NCBI GenBank assembly: GCA_016721115.1
Contig: JADKIW010000001.1
Coordinates: 4,789,501-4,853,500, forward strand
Reading direction: 5' to 3'
Length of the DNA: 64,000 nt
Source of the DNA: Candidatus Defluviilinea proxima
GTDB lineage: Bacteria > Chloroflexota > Anaerolineae > Anaerolineales > Villigracilaceae
A program made the position numbers and the translations under genes. Of the stretch, positions 40,689-49,890 are shown piece after piece; position 1 is the first letter of the stretch, and each line of letters begins with the position of its first letter. Below the pieces are notes generated by a model, which saw only the letters and a program-made list of their open reading frames with translations, was not told the DNA's origin and made no database searches.

Positions 40689-43600
40689 CTATGGCTTCGG
40701 TGTGGCCGTGACTACCAGCGCCGCTCCAGTTCGCGTGATGCGTGGCTCGACCCATAAGGCGCGGTCATCTGTTGGGGAACCCAAGGAAAGAACCGTAATC
40801 ACGAATTTGACATCTTTACCGGCCAGCGAGGTCAGGTCGAGGTCTACATCGAAGGTCTTGCCTTCATATTGTTCACCGAAAGCCCAGAAGTCATGGACAA
40901 TGCCATCTGCAAGTTGATAGTCCACGCGCAAGAGAACACCACAGGAGGTTGCTCCATATTCGCAGTTGACCACAGTACGGAAGTGGTCACCACTTTGCAC
41001 TTTGAAGGATGGGTATACACCACGAATATATCCATTCGATATGTTCTGCGGAACAATCAATACATTGGGGACAGACTTGGTTGTACCATCTTCCAGCTTT
41101 GCAGAGCTTTGTTTCAAAATGAAACCGTTGACATCCTTATCCTTACCCGGGCATGGCAACACACCTGAACCACTTGACCATTGTGCTGAACAAGCATTGG
41201 TAGCGAGGTCATATGCCACGCCAGAGACCGACGGCGCTTTCACAACAATATCCACCCAGAAGGGACGATTGGCAGTGAGGGTTGTGCCAAATATTTCTCC
41301 CTTGTCATTGCGGATCTGCCAATTGCCGCGATATTTACCTTCAAAGAGAGGTGCTGTGAAATTCATCGGCAGGTCAATGGATTGGCCCGGTGCAACTTCG
41401 GCTGGCAGGTTGATTAGGTTCTTTCCACCCAAGGCATCACCGCTCACGAGCACAAGACGATAGGAGGTTGTCCACGTGCAGGTGCCGGCATTCCTCAGAC
41501 GCCAAACTTTAGTGAAGGTACTGCCGGGCGCAAATACAGAACCATCGGGGATGTTCAAGTCGGCTACAAATTCGATGCGATCACACCCACGATTCGGAGT
41601 CGGTGTGGGAGATTGGAACGGGGTCCGTGTGGAAGTTGGCGTACGCGTGGGTGTGTTGGTCGGCGTACGAGTCGGTGTGAACGTAGGCGTAGCTGATGGT
41701 GTAAGCGTGGGAGTAAATGTAGCCGTGTTAGTCGGTGTACGAGTCGGTGTGGATGTTGCCGTGAAGGTTGGCGTGCGCGTGGGCGTAAGTGTTTTCGTCG
41801 GCGTGTTGGTCGGTGTATGAGTCGGAGTGAACGTCAACGTAGGTGTGGATGTGCTGGTAGCCGTAAAAGTTGCTGTCGGTGTATTCGATGGCGTCTTGGT
41901 TGGCGTGAAGGTTTTCGTCGGCGTGTTGGTCGGTGTACGCGTCGGAGTCAACGTCAACGTAGGTGTGGACGAAGGAGTTTGAGTCGGGGTGTTGGTCGGC
42001 GTAAAGGTCAACGTCGGTGTATTTGACGGTGTCTTGGTTGGCGTGAAGGTTTTCGTTGGCGTGTTGGTCGGTGTGTTCGTCGGAGTGAATGTCAACGTAG
42101 GTGTAGATGTATTGGTAGCCGTGAATGTTGCCGTTGGGGTGTTCGACGGAGTCTTGGTTGGTGTGAAGGTTTTCGTTGGCGTGTTGGTCGGTGTGTTCGT
42201 TGGCGTGAACGTCAACGTGGGCGTGGATGTATTGGTAGCAGTGAAGGTTGCCGTCGGTGTATTTGACGGTGTCTTGGTTGGAGTGAAGGTCTTTGTCGGC
42301 GTGTTGGTCGGTGTGTTCGTTGGCGTGAACGTCAACGTAGGTGTGGATGTATTCGTAGCAGTGAATGTTGCCGTCGGGGTATTCGACGGTGTCTTGGTCG
42401 GAGTGAATGTCTTCGTTGGTGTGTTCGTAGGCGTGCGTGTCGGAGTAAACGTCAACGTGGGTGTGGACGATGGAGTTTGAGTCGGGGTATTGGTTGGTGT
42501 GAAGGTTAACGTCGGAGTTAGTGACGGAGTCTGAGTCGGAGTAAATGTTTTCGTTGGCGTGTTGGTCGGTGTGTTCGTTGGAGTAAACGTCAACGTAGGC
42601 GTGGGTGTATTGGTGGCCGTGAAGGTCGCCGTTGGTGTATTCGATGGTGTCTTGGTCGGCGTGGAAGTTTTCGACGGCGTGTTAGTAGGCGTACGTGTCG
42701 GGGTGAACGTCAACGTAGGTGTGGACGATGGAGTTTGAGTCGGGGTATTGGTTGGCGTAAAGGTCAACGTCGGGGTCAGTGACGGCGTCTGAGTCGGAGT
42801 GAAGGTTTTCGTTGGCGTATTGGTCGGTGTGCGCGTTGGTGTGAACGTCAACGTGGGCGTGGACGATGGAGTTTGAGTCGGGGTATTGGTTGGCGTAAAG
42901 GTCAACGTCGGTGTCAGTGACGGCGTTTGAGTCGGAGTGAAGGTCTTCGTCGGTGTGTTGGTCGGTGTGTTCGTTGGTGTGAACGTCAATGTGGGTGTGG
43001 ATGTATTGGTAGCTGTAAATGTCGCCGTTGGGGTATTCGACGGAGTCTTGGTCGGCGTGAATGTCTTCGTTGGCGTGTTCGTAGGAGTTTGTGTCGGAGT
43101 GAACGTCAACGTGGGCGTGGACGAAGGAGTTTGAGTCGGGGTATTGGTTGGCGTAAAGGTCAACGTCGGTGTCAGTGATGGCGTCTGCGTCGGAGTAAAG
43201 GTCTTCGTTGGCGTGTTGGTCGGTGTGCTCGTTGGAGTGAACGTCAACGTAGGTGTAGATGTATTGGTAGCAGTGAATGTTGCCGTCGGAGTGTTCGACG
43301 GGGTTTTGGTTGGCGTGAAGGTCTTCGTTGGCGTGTTGGTGGGCGTGTTCGTTGGGGTGAACGTCAACGTGGGTGTGGATGTGTTGGTAGCAGTGAATGT
43401 TGCCGTCGGGGTATTCGATGGCGTCTTGGTCGGAGTGAAGGTTTTCGTTGGCGTATTGGTCGGTGTGCGCGTTGGTGTGAACGTCAACGTGGGCGTAGAT
43501 GTATTGGTGGCCGTGAAGGTCGCCGTTGGTGTATTCGATGGTGTCTTGGTCGGCGTGAAGGTCTTCGTTGGCGTGTTAGTAGGGGTTTGTGTCGGTGTAA

Positions 43601-46600
43601 ACGTCAACGTGGGCGTGGACGAAGGAGTTTGAGTCGGGGTATTGGTTGGCGTAAAGGACAAAGCAGCTATAACCAGTTGTGCCTGAGCTGTCCGTGCAAA
43701 TGCCGTAGATGTCGCTTTCACATTCTTTGTCGGGGTGAATGTCAGTGTCGGAGTCAGCGAAGGAGTTTGGGTTGGCGTGTTAGTAGGCGTACGTGTCGGG
43801 GTGAACGTCAACGTGGGCGTAGACGAGGGTGTTTGAGTTGGAGTGTTAGTTGGCGTAAACGATAAAGCAGCCATAACCATTTGCGCCTGGGCTGTTCGCG
43901 CAAATGCCGTGGATGTCGCTTTCACATTCTTTGTCGGGGTGAATGTCAGCGTCGGAGTCAACGAAGGGGTTTGGGTTGGGGTGTTGGTCGGCGTGTTCGT
44001 TGGAGTAAAAGTTAACGTAGGCGTAGATGTATTGGTAGCAGTGAAGGTTGCCGTTGGTGTATTTGACGGTGTCTTGGTTGGCGTGAAGGTCTTCGTTGGC
44101 GTATTGGTCGGTGTGCGAGTCGGAGTGAACGTCAATGTAGGCGTGGACGATGGAGTTTGAGTCGGGGTATTGGTTGGCGTAAAAGTCAACGTCGGAGTGT
44201 TTGACGGAGTCTTGGTTGGGGTGAAGGTCTTCGTTGGCGTGTTGGTCGGTGTGCGAGTCGGAGTGAACGTCAACGTGGGCGTGGACGTATTGGTAGGCGT
44301 GAAGGTCGCCGTTGGTGTATTCGATGGTGTCTTGGTCGGAGTGAAGGTTTTCGTTGGCGTATTGGTTGGTGTGCGCGTTGGAGTGAACGTCAACGTGGGT
44401 GTAGACGATGGAGTTTGAGTCGGGGTATTCGTGGGAGTGAAGGTCAACGTCGGGGTATTTGACGGTGTCTTGGTTGGTGTGAAGGTCTTCGTTGGCGTGT
44501 TGGTTGGTGTGCGCGTCGGAGTAAACGTCAACGTAGGTGTAGACGAGGGTGTTTGAGTTGGAGTGTTAGTTGGCGTAAAGGTCAACGTCGGAGTCAGTGA
44601 CGGCGTCTGAGTTGGAGTAAAGGTCTTCGTTGGTGTGTTAGTAGGTGTGCGAGTCGGTGTGAACGTCAACGTAGGCGTGGAGGATGGAGTTTGAGTCGGG
44701 GTATTCGTTGGAGTGAAGGTCAACGTCGGGGTATTCGACGGAGTCTTAGTTGGGGTGAAGGTTTTCGTTGGCGTGTTGGTCGGTGTGTTCGTTGGAGTAA
44801 ATGTCAACGTAGGCGTGGATGTATTGGTAGCCGTAAAGGTCGCCGTCGGGGTATTTGACGGAGTCTTAGTTGGGGTGAATGTCTTCGTTGGCGTATTGGT
44901 TGGTGTGTTCGTTGGGGTGAACGTCAACGTAGGTGTGGACGATGGAGTTTGAGTTGGAGTGTTGGTAGCCGTGAAGGTCGCCGTCGGGGTATTTGACGGA
45001 GTCTTAGTTGGGGTGAATGTCTTCGTTGGCGTATTGGTTGGTGTGTTCGTTGGGGTGAACGTCAACGTAGGTGTGGACGATGGAGTTTGAGTTGGAGTGT
45101 TGGTAGCCGTGAAGGTCGCCGTCGGGGTATTTGACGGAGTCTTAGTTGGGGTGAATGTCTTCGTTGGCGTGTTCGTAGGAGTTTGTGTTGGTGTGAACGT
45201 CAACGTGGGTGTGGACGATGGAGTTTGAGTCGGAGTGTTGGAAGGCGTGAAAGTTGCCGTCGGTGTGTTCGATGGCGTCTTGGTCGGAGTGAAGGTTTTC
45301 GTCGGCGTATTAGTAGGCGTGTTTGTTGGAATAAAGGTTGCGGTGTTCGTTGGAGTCCGAGTCGGGGTGTTGGACGGAGTCTGTGTCGCTGTAGCAGTTT
45401 TGGTCGGAGTCTGACTCGGTGTCAAAGTGGAAGTAGGAGTCCGCGTGGGAGTCGAAGTCGCAGTGAAGGTAGGCGTGAAGGTGAACGTCGGAGTGAATGT
45501 TGCCGTATTGGTTGGGGTAAGAGTCGGTGTCGCGCTCGGTGTGTACAGCGGATCGAGACAGACAGGGATCGAGTCAACACGCGCGGCAGGTTCGCGGGTA
45601 TCACCGTATTGATCATAGATCTTGACGAATTGAATATCGGGGAATTGTTTGAGGTTGAGGATCAACGGGCGTGTGATGTTGTAGAGCGTGCCATTGGATT
45701 GACAGTTGCCCGTGAGGTAGACGTGCGCAACACCATCAGCATATTCGAGTTTGCTGTAACCAGTGAAGCCATTGAGGATGAGGGCGATGCCTTCATTGCG
45801 CTCGACACTGCTGGGACCTTTGAAAAATTCGTTGAGGACGCCGCCGACCAGGTTTTGGGCTGATGGGACGAAGCGCGTCACTGGGACCTCATAAGGCAGT
45901 TTGCCATTAATGAGCTTGTTATTGTCTGTGAAATAGATATTGACCTTCACATACAGAGGCGTACGCGTGGGCGTGGGAGTCCGTGTGGGAGTTGGTGTGA
46001 GGGTACGTGTGAAGGTGGGCGTAATGGTCGGTGTTTGTGATGGCGTGCGCGTGATCGTAGGTGTAAAGGTTTTGGTTGGTGTCTGCGACGAAGTCACCGT
46101 AAGGGAAGGTGTATTTGTAGCAGTCTTCGTGAAGGTAGCAGTAAAGGTCGCTGTCGGGGTGAGCGTGGAAGTGGCAGACGGTGTGAAGGTTGGAGTAGAC
46201 GTCTTCGTTGGTGTATGCGTTGGCGTGCGTGACGAAGTCCCCGTAGGGGAAGGGGTCACTGTCTTTGTGGGAGTTGAAGTCGGTGTGCGGGACGAAGTGG
46301 CTGTTGGAGACGGAGTTTGCGTTGAGGTCGCCGTATTCGTTGGTGTGTATGAAGGTGTAATAGTTGATGTAGCAGTAAAGGTTGGCGTAGACGATGGCGT
46401 CCCCGTTGGGGATGGTATTTGAGTCAACGTTGATGTGGAGGTAGCTGTCTTCGTCGGTGTTGAGGAAGGTGTTTGTGTTGAAGTCGCTGTATTCGTTGGT
46501 GTGCGCGAAGGCGTGACTGTCGACGTAGCAGTGAAGGTTGGCGTTGAAGATGGTGTTTGAGTCGGCGTTGATGTGGATGTAGCGGTCTTCGTCGGAGTCA

Positions 46601-48764
46601 ACGACGGGGTTTGTGTAGATGTGGCAGTGTTCGTAGGTGTGCGCGAAGGTGTGACAGTAAAGGTCGGTGTGAAAGTCGATGTAGCAGTGAATGTAGATGT
46701 GGCCGATGGTGTCTGAGTCGGTGTTGGCGTGGATGTAGCTGTCTTCGTCGGAGTCAACGACGGAGTTTGTGTCGATGTGGCAGTGTTCGTAGGTGTGCGG
46801 GAAGGTGTGACAGTAAAGGTCGGTGTAAAAGTCGACGTAGCCGTGAAGGTTGATGTAGACGACGGGGTCTGCGTTGGTGTTGGCGTGGATGTAGCTGTCT
46901 TCGTAGGAGTCAACGATGGGGTTTGTGTAGATGTAGCAGTATTCGTAGGTGTGCGCGAAGGCGTGACAGTAAAGGTCGGTGTGAAAGTCGATGTAGCAGT
47001 GAATGTAGATGTGGCCGATGGTGTCTGAGTCGCGGTCGCTGTGTTTGTAAATGTAGCAGTGGGCGTGCGTGTGGGCGTAGACGTAAACGTTGAGGTCGCT
47101 GTAAAGGTTGAAGTGGATGTAAATGTGGCTGTGGAGGTAAACGTCAGCGTTGGCGTGAACGTCTTTGTCGGTGTTGACGTGTTGGTTGGCGTCAACGTAA
47201 TCGTTGGAGTAAAGGTCGCTGTCTTAGTGGGTTGACGCGTGGCAGTTGCGCGAGGTGTATTGGAAGGACGTACTGTTGAAGTAGGTGCTGGCGTCTTTGT
47301 TGGGCGGACCGTGGAAGTAGGAAGCGGTGTATTGGTGATCGTGGGCGTGTTGGAAGGAGTCCGCGTTACGGTTGGGGTGAATGTGGCGGAAGGCGTAAAG
47401 GAAGCAGTCGCTGTTGAGGTTTGCGTGCTGGTAGATGTTGCAGACGGTGTAGGTGTTTGTGAAGGAGTGAAGGTAACTGTCGGCGTGGATGTTGATGTAT
47501 TGGTGGGACGTGGCGTGGATGTAGGAAGCGGTGTCTTTGTTGCAGTCGGTGTGTTAGATGGAGTCCGTGTAGGGACTGGAGTAAATGTAGCAGACGGTGT
47601 GAATGAAGCCGTTGCAGTGGATGTGTTTGTAGCTGTAAAGGAGGGCGTGATTGACGGCGTTTGTGTTGGGGTGGACGTTGACGATGGTGTAAACGTCAAC
47701 GTGGGAGTGAACGTATTGGTCGGTGTAAAGGTTGAGGTGCTTGTTGGGCGTGGCGTGGATGTGGGGCGTGGAGTCGAAGTTGGACGAACCGTTGAAGTAG
47801 GCAACGGTGTCTTTGTTGCCGTCGGCGTGTTGGATGGAGTCTGTGTGGGAACGGGGGTAAATGTAGCAGACGGAGTGAACGAAGCCGTTGCCGTGGATGT
47901 GTTTGTAGCTGTAAAGGATGGCGTGATTGACGGTGTTTGTGTTGGAGTGGATGTTGATGATGGCGTAAACGTCAACGTGGGAGTGAACGTGTTTGTCGGT
48001 GTAAAGGTTGAGGTGCTTGTTGGGCGTGGCGTGGAGGTGGGACGTGGAGTCGAAGTTGGACGAACCGTTGAAGTAGGCAACGGTGTCTTTGTTGCCGTCG
48101 GCGTGTTGGATGGAGTCCGTGTGAGAGTTGAGGTCGATGTTGAAGACGGTGTTGAGGAGGCAGTCGGTGTGCCTGTAAACGTTGGAGTAAAAGATAGTGC
48201 CGCAATCGCTTGTTGTGCTCGGGCCGTCCGTGCAATGGAGGTGGTTGTATTTCTTACGTTGGGTGTCTGCGAGGCGGTCTGCGTAGGAGGCGCGGTTTCA
48301 GTTATGGTTGTAGTCAATGGGATGGGTGAAGCGGCCTCAGTGACGGTCGATGCTGGTGTCGCTGAATCAGTTTCGGTTAAAGAAGGAAGCGATGTGGATG
48401 TCTCAAGAGGAGATGTCCTTGATTCGAGAGTCCGTGTTGGGAGTGGTACATCCGTATTTGTAGGTTGTGGCAATAGAGCAGCAGTTGGGATCGGGGTCGC
48501 TTCCACCTGGACCGTTGGGCTGGGCGCCGGTGAAAAGAGTCTGTTCGCCACTGACGGCCCAAACAAAGCCGATGTCGCCGTGATTACAAATAACACGAAC
48601 GATACGATCAGCCATTGCCATCCCGTCACCATGCGGGCGCGGCGTGTGCGATAAAAAACAACCGTGCGAGCCGACTGGATCGAACGGATGCCTGCGCGCG
48701 CGGCCAATAATGCCAGCAATGCAAACAGAACAATAACGAGAGTGATACCCGCACTTATGCTCAT
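40689..48764 (-). CDS. Giant membrane-anchored Thr/Pro-repeat surface protein with GerMN and NBR1-like Ig domains
   Basis: 2,691 residues from ATG 48764, chosen because TATAAT ends 10 nt before it (leaderless); a GTG at 48845 would add 27 residues upstream of that promoter. Two N-terminal helices with a basic loop (SARTVVFYRTRRARMVTG) anchor it. Residues about 100-935 and 1,075-2,385 are TPT-type repeats in 40-, 46- and 92-residue units. Between them lies a GerMN-like domain (about 936-1,073; VKVNIYFTDNNKLING). The C-terminal region holds an NBR1-type Ig domain (about 2,390-2,510; FTKVWRLRNAGTCTW) and a last beta domain. It must be a surface stalk. Long open frames on the other strand are mirror images of the repeat. 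Confidence 0.8.
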   Translation of the reverse strand: MSISAGITLVIVLFALLALLAARAGIRSIQSARTVVFYRTRRARMVTGWQWLIVSFVLFVITATSALFGPSVANRLFSPAPSPTVQVEATPIPTAALLPQPTNTDVPLPTRTLESRTSPLETSTSLPSLTETDSATPASTVTEAASPIPLTTTITETAPPTQTASQTPNVRNTTTSIARTARAQQAIAALSFTPTFTGTPTASSTPSSTSTSTLTRTPSNTPTATKTPLPTSTVRPTSTPRPTSTPRPTSTSTFTPTNTFTPTLTFTPSSTSTPTQTPSITPSFTATNTSTATASFTPSATFTPVPTQTPSNTPTATKTPLPTSTVRPTSTPRPTSTPRPTSTSTFTPTNTFTPTLTFTPSSTSTPTQTPSITPSFTATNTSTATASFTPSATFTPVPTRTPSNTPTATKTPLPTSTPRPTNTSTSTPTVTFTPSQTPTPSATSTSTQTSTATASFTPSATFTPTVTRTPSNTPTITNTPLPTSTVRPTKTPAPTSTVRPSNTPRATATRQPTKTATFTPTITLTPTNTSTPTKTFTPTLTFTSTATFTSTSTFTATSTFTSTPTRTPTATFTNTATATQTPSATSTFTATSTFTPTFTVTPSRTPTNTATSTQTPSLTPTKTATSTPTPTQTPSSTSTFTATSTFTPTFTVTPSRTPTNTATSTQTPSLTPTKTATSTPTPTQTPSATSTFTATSTFTPTFTVTPSRTPTNTATSTQTPSLTPTKTATSTSTPTQTPSSTPTFTATSTVTPSRTPTNTATSTQTPSSTPTKTATSTSTLTQIPSPTGTPSSTPTFTATSTITPSYTPTNTATSTQTPSPTATSSRTPTSTPTKTVTPSPTGTSSRTPTHTPTKTSTPTFTPSATSTLTPTATFTATFTKTATNTPSLTVTSSQTPTKTFTPTITRTPSQTPTITPTFTRTLTPTPTRTPTPTRTPLYVKVNIYFTDNNKLINGKLPYEVPVTRFVPSAQNLVGGVLNEFFKGPSSVERNEGIALILNGFTGYSKLEYADGVAHVYLTGNCQSNGTLYNITRPLILNLKQFPDIQFVKIYDQYGDTREPAARVDSIPVCLDPLYTPSATPTLTPTNTATFTPTFTFTPTFTATSTPTRTPTSTLTPSQTPTKTATATQTPSNTPTRTPTNTATFIPTNTPTNTPTKTFTPTKTPSNTPTATFTPSNTPTQTPSSTPTLTFTPTQTPTNTPTKTFTPTKTPSNTPTATFTATNTPTQTPSSTPTLTFTPTNTPTNTPTKTFTPTKTPSNTPTATFTATNTPTQTPSSTPTLTFTPTNTPTNTPTKTFTPTKTPSNTPTATFTATNTSTPTLTFTPTNTPTNTPTKTFTPTKTPSNTPTLTFTPTNTPTQTPSSTPTLTFTPTRTPTNTPTKTFTPTQTPSLTPTLTFTPTNTPTQTPSSTPTLTFTPTRTPTNTPTKTFTPTKTPSNTPTLTFTPTNTPTQTPSSTPTLTFTPTRTPTNTPTKTFTPTKTPSNTPTATFTPTNTSTPTLTFTPTRTPTNTPTKTFTPTKTPSNTPTLTFTPTNTPTQTPSSTPTLTFTPTRTPTNTPTKTFTPTKTPSNTPTATFTATNTSTPTLTFTPTNTPTNTPTQTPSLTPTLTFTPTKNVKATSTAFARTAQAQMVMAALSFTPTNTPTQTPSSTPTLTFTPTRTPTNTPTQTPSLTPTLTFTPTKNVKATSTAFARTAQAQLVIAALSFTPTNTPTQTPSSTPTLTFTPTQTPTNTPTKTFTPTKTPSNTPTATFTATNTSTPTLTFTPTRTPTNTPTKTFTPTKTPSNTPTATFTATNTSTPTLTFTPTNTPTNTPTKTFTPTKTPSNTPTATFTATNTSTPTLTFTPTSTPTNTPTKTFTPTQTPSLTPTLTFTPTNTPTQTPSSTPTLTFTPTQTPTNTPTKTFTPTKTPSNTPTATFTATNTSTPTLTFTPTNTPTNTPTKTFTPTQTPSLTPTLTFTPTNTPTQTPSSTPTLTFTPTRTPTNTPTKTFTPTQTPSLTPTLTFTPTNTPTQTPSSTPTLTFTPTRTPTNTPSKTSTPTKTPSNTPTATFTATNTPTPTLTFTPTNTPTNTPTKTFTPTQTPSLTPTLTFTPTNTPTQTPSSTPTLTFTPTRTPTNTPTKTFTPTKTPSNTPTATFTATNTSTPTLTFTPTNTPTNTPTKTFTPTKTPSNTPTATFTATNTSTPTLTFTPTNTPTNTPTKTFTPTKTPSNTPTATFTATNTSTPTLTFTPTNTPTNTPTKTFTPTKTPSNTPTLTFTPTNTPTQTPSSTPTLTLTPTRTPTNTPTKTFTPTKTPSNTPTATFTATSTSTPTLTFTPTHTPTNTPTKTLTPTRTPTFTATSTPTRTPTNTATFTPTLTPSATPTFTPTRTPTNTPTRTPTSTRTPFQSPTPTPNRGCDRIEFVADLNIPDGSVFAPGSTFTKVWRLRNAGTCTWTTSYRLVLVSGDALGGKNLINLPAEVAPGQSIDLPMNFTAPLFEGKYRGNWQIRNDKGEIFGTTLTANRPFWVDIVVKAPSVSGVAYDLATNACSAQWSSGSGVLPCPGKDKDVNGFILKQSSAKLEDGTTKSVPNVLIVPQNISNGYIRGVYPSFKVQSGDHFRTVVNCEYGATSCGVLLRVDYQLADGIVHDFWAFGEQYEGKTFDVDLDLTSLAGKDVKFVITVLSLGSPTDDRALWVEPRITRTGAALVVTATPKP
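41600..45500. repeat. Tandem DNA repeats coding the TPT stalk
   Basis: About 3.9 kb of near-identical 120-nt (40-residue) and 138-nt (46-residue) units on the minus strand. Each encodes variations of TNTPTKTFTPTKTPSNTPT. Units differ mostly at third codon positions, so the protein sequence is kept while the DNA drifts. The first third of the stalk (about 46,000-48,300) uses other units, including a 92-residue direct duplication near residues 200-380. Confidence 0.85.
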
Positions 48765-48774
48765 AAACGTCAGG

Positions 48775-48780
48775 ATTATA
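48775..48780 (-). promoter_or_regulatory. -10 box (TATAAT) of the giant repeat gene
   Basis: CAGTATAAT ends 10 nt before ATG 48764, giving a near-leaderless mRNA and fixing the start downstream of the alternative GTG at 48845. Confidence 0.55.
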
Positions 48781-48884
48781 CTGCCTAAATCAACTGGCTC
48801 TCGAAGGTTTTTGTATATGGTCTTCGAGGATTTTTTATACCCCACCAGTACAAAAGATTACGTATGTCATGAGAGATTTATGGT

Positions 48885-48890
48885 TACAAT
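48885..48890 (+). promoter_or_regulatory. -10 box (TACAAT) of a leaderless promoter
   Basis: TTACAAT ends 6 nt before ATG 48897, with no ribosome site in between. It is divergent from the giant repeat gene's promoter. Confidence 0.45.
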
Positions 48891-48896
48891 AGAACC

Positions 48897-49739
48897 ATGA
48901 AAGAACTTGTTTTCCTCAAGCTTGGCGGATCACTCATCACAGATAAGACTCAACCGTATACCCCACGGCTTGATATTATGAAAGACCTCGCCGTCCAGAT
49001 CGAGACCGCGCTTCGTGCACGTCCGGGGATGCGTCTTGTGATCGGACATGGCGCTGGTTCTTTCGGCCATGTGCCCGCCAGTGAGTATCGCACACGTGAT
49101 GGTCTTCCTCCTCGCGCAACTCCACTCACCCACCGTGAGCGTGATGACTCAGAGGGAAATTATTGGCGAGGCTTTGCAGAGGTTTGGTATCAGGCTTCAG
49201 CATTGAATCGATTCATGATGAAGGCTTTGCACGATGTGCATGTACGCACCATGTCTCTTTCGATGGCATCCAGTGTGATCGCAAGCAACGGAGATGTATC
49301 CGTTTGGGAAACGACTCCGCTTCGTATGGCTTTATCGGCAGGCATTGTGCCTGTTATTCATGGGGATGTCGTTTTCGATGAGGTCCGTGGCGGTACGATC
49401 CTTTCGACCGAAGACCTGTTCGGGCATTTGGCACGCGCTCTCAACCCAGATCGCATCCTACTTGCGGGTCTTGAACCCGCAGTATAGGCAGATTTCCCCT
49501 TACGAAAAACAAAGTTAACCAAGATCACACCGCAGACATTTCATGCCGTCAACATGGGCGTGGGCAAAGCAGAAGGAACAGATGTCACCGGTGGCATGGA
49601 CTCCAAGGTCCGCCAGATGCTGGGCTTGGTACAGACTGTCCCGGGTTTGACAGTACAGATCTTCTCAGGGAATGAACTTGGTAATCTCGTAAAGGCATTG
49701 ACCGGTGATGTCTTGGGAACGCTAATCACTGCCGCATAA
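48897..49739 (+). pseudogene. Isopentenyl phosphate kinase, interrupted by an in-frame TAG
   Basis: Amino acid kinase fold: LVFLKLGGSLITDKTQP, LVIGHGAGSFGHVPASEY, VIPVIHGDVVFDE and TILSTEDLFGHLA. The GHGAGSFGH motif with the catalytic His is characteristic of isopentenyl phosphate kinase, which makes isopentenyl diphosphate from isopentenyl phosphate. After LLAGLEPAV the frame meets TAG (49485-49487) and then continues unbroken in the same frame: ADFPLRKTKLTKITPQTFHA, and GKAEGTDVTGGMDSKVRQM to TAA at 49739. The lost codon is probably Trp or Tyr. If real, the protein lacks its C-terminal 80 residues, including the TDVTGGM nucleotide site, and should be inactive. Confidence 0.8.
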
Positions 49740-49890
49740 AGTGCTACGGTCATTTTTTCAGTGGGGCGAAAGTGACAAAGATAGGACGGAAATCAATTGT
49801 CTTTTTGGCTGAAGTTTTTGATAATGGTCTAGTGCATGTATTTTGCGCGCCTGCTCTCATGTAATTTCATGTCAACCATAAGGAGAAGAT

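Noticed and set aside
41600..45500. Tandem repeats as a possible CRISPR array
   Set aside because: Repeats are in frame, differ mainly at third codon positions, have no unique spacers of constant size, and no cas genes lie nearby.
41476..48654. Long open frames on the plus strand made of GV/VGVxV repeats (for example 47239-48654 and 43144-43632)
   Set aside because: They are exact mirror images of the TPT repeat codons (ACN/CCN) on the minus strand. They lack start signals and folded domains, while the minus-strand frame has anchors, GerMN and Ig domains and a promoter.
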